Part shown: positions 61,072-64,000 of the stretch, piece after piece
How positions within the stretch are numbered: the first letter of the stretch is position 1
Layout of the letters: each line of letters begins with the position of its first letter
Source of the DNA: Chitiniphilus purpureus
Lineage (GTDB): Bacteria > Pseudomonadota > Gammaproteobacteria > Burkholderiales > Chitinibacteraceae
Assembly: GCF_025642115.1 (NCBI RefSeq)
Contig: NZ_CP106753.1
Location: forward strand, 2,813,501-2,877,500
Direction of reading: 5' to 3'
DNA length: 64,000 nt
Position numbers and translations under genes: made by a program
Notes under the pieces: generated by a model
The model's database searches: none
Seen by the model: the letters and a program-made list of their open reading frames with translations, nothing else
Told to the model about the DNA's origin: nothing

Positions 61072-61413
61072 GCGATCGGCCCGGCTTAACACAGCGCCGT
61101 CGCCAACCTGTGGGCCGCTCGGGCCTGCCCGGCCTGGGGCGGCGAGCCCCCTTCCCGTTTGAAGCAGGCCGTACGGCAATGCGCACCGTTTTCCGAGGGC
61201 GACCTGCAGGGAAAGTGGCAGCACGGGAACGGTCGCGTCTGGTGCGGTCCCCACGGCAATCGATCGCCTGTCCCCGTCCCACAGCCGGCATGGCGGCACG
61301 CGATTGCGGCCCTATTGTTGGCCAATTGCAGGCTGTCCGCAGCCCCCATGTCTTCCTTTCTCGCTGCGTGAGTTTCTCTCTTTCTTTCCAATTACAGAAA
61401 AGCCGTTAATTGG

Positions 61414-61430
61414 GCAAAAATTATTTTTGC
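61414..61430. promoter_or_regulatory. AT-rich palindrome in the lyase gene upstream region
   Basis: A perfect 7-3-7 palindrome of GCAAAAA and TTTTTGC, about 85 bases upstream of the candidate -10 box of the lyase-like gene. It may bind a nucleoid protein or a specific regulator. Confidence 0.35.
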
Positions 61431-61516
61431 TCGAAAAGAAAGACTGGATTTCCCATCTGAAATAATCCCGCATCTGAAACAGAAAGCCATTTTCAATCAA
61501 TCTGAAAACTTGAACC

Positions 61517-61522
61517 TATAAT
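61517..61522 (+). promoter_or_regulatory. Candidate -10 box for the polysaccharide-lyase-like gene
   Basis: A perfect TATAAT about 220 bases ahead of the start codon, with no good -35 box. If used, it gives a long AT-rich leader. Confidence 0.35.
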
Positions 61523-61741
61523 TTGCCGTTCATCAATTTTTGATGATTTCGCGGGCAAAAGGGTATTCCCAAAGCAGCCTCAGACCTCTACGCTTCACAT
61601 CAATAAGTAAACGCTAATATTCTGACAAGTAGACAGGGAGAAGGTTTGCAGCGTATGTAAACCGGGCCTTGGCAAACAGCAGAGCGCCCAGCAACACCGT
61701 ACGCCGCAATTGTTTTATTGAAATAACGAGGCTTGAATTAA

Positions 61742-63070
61742 ATGAAAACGCTGAAAACCAATCATCTCTTCCTTGCTGCCGCTTTGTTTGCCGCGGCAAT
61801 CTCGTCCACTGTGCATGGCGCGATGGATTACAGCCGTTACAACAACATCTCCAACTATGATTTTGAACAAGGTGCCGGCGCCACGCCGGGACTGGCAGCA
61901 GCCTGGAAAGCCGATAAGACCCATGGCAACGCCACTTACCAGCTGACCACTTCGAATACATATCTGCGCACCACCGCGCAATTGGTTTCCTTTTCCGCAC
62001 TGCCTGCCTGGGGTGTATCGCGGATTTATCAGGAAGTCGCCGTGCAGCCGGGCAAGGAGTACTACGCCAGCAGCTTTGTGAAGGTGACTGCACTGAGCAA
62101 CGCCCGGGTCGAGATGCGTATCGAGTTTCTCAATGCCGCCGGGACTGTCGTCGAAACCCGTTCGACCGACTGGTACCAGGCACAGACCCTGACCAAGCCG
62201 ACGGCGGATTGGGTCAACCTGAAGCTGTCGGGCACAGCGGCCGCCACTGCCGTCAAGGCGCGTATGGCGTTCCGCGCCAGCAGCAGCGCAGCCAATGCCA
62301 GCGGTACCTTCATCGTGGATGCGGTGACCCTCAGCCAGACGCAGATCCTGCTGAGCAAGCTGAATATCTCGCCGACCCACGAGTTCGATAGCGAACAAAC
62401 CAACCCGGGCGGGCTGACCCCCAGCACCACCGTGGTGCGCACGCCGGGCAAGTCGATGATGGTGCAATTGCGCAATACCGATCCGCTGGTCTATTCAGGC
62501 AAGCGTGCCGAACTGGTCAAGAACAACGTCGGCGCCAACCGCAAGTCCTATTGGTACGGCTTCAGCGTCCAGGTTCCAACCGACTGGGTGAATGACAGCT
62601 CGATGGATGGCATCGTGCAATGGCACGTCACTTCGGATCCGGGTGAGATCAGCCGCTCGCCCAGCCTGGCGCTGATGGTGCAGGGCGACAAGTGGATGAT
62701 CCTGAAGCGCTGGGATGACAAGGCAATCTCCACCAGCAACGATGTAAAAACAATGCATCAGGAAGTGATCTACCAAGCCCCGATCAACAAGGGCCGCTGG
62801 GAAGACTGGGTGTTCGAAGTGAAGTGGGACTATCTGCCGCAGGCCGCAGGCGGCGTGGGTTACACCCGAGTGTGGCGCAATGGCCAGCTGGTGGTGTCGC
62901 TGGATGCGCCGAACAGCTACAACGACCAGAACCAGAAGTACTTCAAGATCGGCCTGTACAAGTGGGACTGGAACAACGGTGTAGCCACCCAGACCAACTA
63001 CCGCAAGCTGTATATCGATGATGTGCGTATCACCCAGGGCAATGGTGTCTACGCCGACGTGGCGCCCTGA
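61742..63070 (+). CDS. Secreted polysaccharide-lyase-like protein (PF14099/heparin lyase I-type fold)
   Basis: 442 residues. GAGG lies about 10 bases before the ATG. A signal peptide (about 1–26, ending VHG-AM) is followed by a CBM4/9-like beta-sandwich (about 30–200) and a C-terminal jelly-roll resembling the Polysacc_lyase family of PL20/PL13-like enzymes. The segments WHVTSDPGE, GRWEDWVFEVKWDY, RVWRNGQLVV and YFKIGLYKWDWN carry the typical residues. Such enzymes cut uronic-acid polysaccharides by elimination. Substrate (glucuronan, heparin-like or other) is not determinable from sequence. The AT-rich upstream region suggests a separately acquired unit. Confidence 0.75.
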   Translation: MKTLKTNHLFLAAALFAAAISSTVHGAMDYSRYNNISNYDFEQGAGATPGLAAAWKADKTHGNATYQLTTSNTYLRTTAQLVSFSALPAWGVSRIYQEVAVQPGKEYYASSFVKVTALSNARVEMRIEFLNAAGTVVETRSTDWYQAQTLTKPTADWVNLKLSGTAAATAVKARMAFRASSSAANASGTFIVDAVTLSQTQILLSKLNISPTHEFDSEQTNPGGLTPSTTVVRTPGKSMMVQLRNTDPLVYSGKRAELVKNNVGANRKSYWYGFSVQVPTDWVNDSSMDGIVQWHVTSDPGEISRSPSLALMVQGDKWMILKRWDDKAISTSNDVKTMHQEVIYQAPINKGRWEDWVFEVKWDYLPQAAGGVGYTRVWRNGQLVVSLDAPNSYNDQNQKYFKIGLYKWDWNNGVATQTNYRKLYIDDVRITQGNGVYADVAP

Positions 63071-63105
63071 TCACAAACCACGGTTTTCAGCGAAAAATAA
63101 GACTG

Positions 63106-63131
63106 GCGGCGCGTTGAGCGCCGCTTTTTTT
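63106..63131 (+). terminator. Terminator of the polysaccharide-lyase-like gene
   Basis: A 7-bp perfect stem (63106–63112 with 63118–63124), loop of 5, followed by TTTTTTT. Confidence 0.9.
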
Positions 63132-63290
63132 ATTACCGCACAGTTGTCGTGCGCTTTGGGCAGTACAGCACCAGGACACTTGGCACTGCAATCCGCCTGT
63201 TCGGGACTGGCTGGAACTGCCGCGGCAGCGGCGCGACGCTTAAGCTCTGATCTGGGTGGCCGCTCTGGCCGCCCGTTCCGGGAGCCGCCG

Positions 63291-63632
63291 ATGAAAACCA
63301 CCTTGTTGCAGTGTGAAGGGCTGATCGCATTGGAATGCGCCGCAGGCAGCGAGCTGATCTGTATCAGCGGCCTGCTGTGGGTCACCCAGGACCAAAGCGA
63401 CCTGATCGTCCATCCCGGCGAGCGTTGCCGGCTGCACGGCGGCGGCAAGACACTGATCCAGGCAATGCGCACCAGCCATTTCGAGATTGTCACTGCGCAA
63501 CGCTGGTGGCAGCGGATGGCGACAGCCATCGTGGGACCAGCGGCGGCAAGCAAGCCGGCAACGACCGCGACAGCACCGCGCACCCTGCCTGCCGCCGTGT
63601 GCTGTCAGGCGACGACCACCGTCGGCAGCTGA
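63291..63632 (+). CDS. DUF2917 domain protein
   Basis: 113 residues from MKTTLLQCEGLIAL, with GGGAG 8 bases upstream; the longer frame is rejected. A small beta-rich cupin-like DUF2917 segment (GLLWVTQDQSDLIVHPGERCRLHGGGKTLIQAM) covers about 10–65 and is followed by a Thr/Ala tail. The family has no known function. It lies on its own between the lyase and a minus-strand regulator. Confidence 0.78.
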   Translation: MKTTLLQCEGLIALECAAGSELICISGLLWVTQDQSDLIVHPGERCRLHGGGKTLIQAMRTSHFEIVTAQRWWQRMATAIVGPAAASKPATTATAPRTLPAAVCCQATTTVGS

Positions 63633-63858
63633 AGCGGCACACGTTGCGGCTGCAACGCAACGCGCCAGACCAGCAACGCCTGCCTGCAGCACCCCGCTCC
63701 CCAGGCGTGCACTGCACCGGGCACGGCAGCCCAAAATGGCGGCCCTGGCAACAGGCGGGCGCCGACAGTCGCAGACACGGCGCTGACCCGGCCTGCCGGC
63801 CCCGACCCTGCACCCGCATCCTCAAGCCGGAGCGGGCCGGCCGCCGTGGCGTGCGGCA

Positions 63859-64000
63859 TCAACCGGCACGTGCCAAGCGCTGCTGCACCAACTCGCCCAG
63901 CCTGCGGATCGCCGCCTCGTGGCGGGTGGTCCAGGTCTCGATGCAACAGATGCGCATGCAGTTGCGATAGCTGCGGCTGGGACTGAAGAGCTCCCCCGGC
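63859..64000 (-). CDS. C-terminal end of a MocR/PdxR-like GntR-aminotransferase regulator (partial)
   Basis: Only the last 46 residues are inside the window; the start lies beyond it. PGELFSPSRSYRNCMRI and the C-terminal EAAIRRLGELVQQRL match the end of fold-type-I aminotransferase domains in MocR regulators (family pattern PGxLFS…YRNxxR). A plain aminotransferase is the alternative. Confidence 0.7.
   Translation of the reverse strand, partial: PGELFSPSRSYRNCMRICCIETWTTRHEAAIRRLGELVQQRLARAG

Larger units (their letters stand above)
61072..61741. other. 670-base intergenic region, AT-rich in its second half
   Basis: 61072–61370 has normal GC content and no supported gene. From about 61375 to 61740 composition drops sharply in GC. 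This part holds a GCAAAAA-TTA-TTTTTGC palindrome (61414–61430), three ATCTGAAA octamers (61455, 61472 and 61500) and a TATAAT (61517–61522), so it looks regulatory for the downstream gene. A small 62-codon minus-strand frame at 61312–61500 has no support. Confidence 0.6.

Noticed and set aside
61312..61500. 62-codon minus-strand frame in the AT-rich island
   Set aside because: No RBS, no recognisable domain, and base composition explained by the AT-rich regulatory region.

Overview
The window is GC-rich, densely coded bacterial chromosome. The gene order rlmN–pilW–rodZ–ispG–hisS–yfgM–bamB–der–hfq–hflXKC–DUF2065–hisZ–purA is typical of Betaproteobacteria. One GH19 and two GH18 chitinases point to a chitin-degrading member of the Neisseriales/Chitinibacteraceae type (e.g. 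Chitinolyticbacter, Chitiniphilus or Jeongeupia). The genus is an inference from gene content, not a measured identity.

Layout. 1–23.8 kb is a Lap-type biofilm adhesin locus. It holds the end of a LapG periplasmic protease, a LapD c-di-GMP receptor with degenerate GGDEF and EAL sites, and, convergent to them, a 5546-residue LapA-like RTX adhesin. Upstream of the adhesin on the same strand are an atypical LuxR-type regulator, a LapC adaptor and a LapB ABC exporter. The adhesin has an N-terminal retention module with an AAAG LapG-type cleavage motif, thousands of residues of VCBS/cadherin-like repeats that are nearly identical at DNA level, a lectin-like insert and C-terminal RTX repeats. No outer-membrane TolC/LapE gene is in view.

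24.5–25.8 kb carries a secreted GH19 chitinase with two chitin-binding modules. 25.8–41.2 kb is a minus-strand housekeeping block: purA, hisZ, hflC/K/X, hfq, der, bamB, yfgM, hisS, ispG, rodZ, pilW, rlmN, ndk. 41.3–46.0 kb holds a SPOR-domain protein and then a redox group (rubredoxin reductase, oxyR overlapping dsbB) and a patatin lipase. 46.2–51 kb has guaB followed by two GH18 chitinases in tandem. 51.3–53.2 kb has a DUF2243 membrane protein, a small secreted low-complexity protein and a two-helix membrane protein. 53.2–61.1 kb has tadA, recN, nadK, hrcA, a MltB-type transglycosylase, a GNAT acetyltransferase and mnmC. 61.1–64 kb has an AT-rich intergenic region before a secreted polysaccharide-lyase-like protein, a DUF2917 protein and the C-terminal end of a MocR-like regulator.

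How the genes work together. LapB and LapC, with an unseen outer-membrane pore, would export LapA. LapD, reading c-di-GMP, would restrain LapG from cutting the adhesin off the cell. The three chitinases and the lyase-like protein would act on polysaccharides outside the cell, so a surface-attached chitin-degrading lifestyle is plausible. Several start codons were moved downstream of the longest possible open frame on ribosome-binding-site, signal-peptide or family-length grounds; each case is noted.
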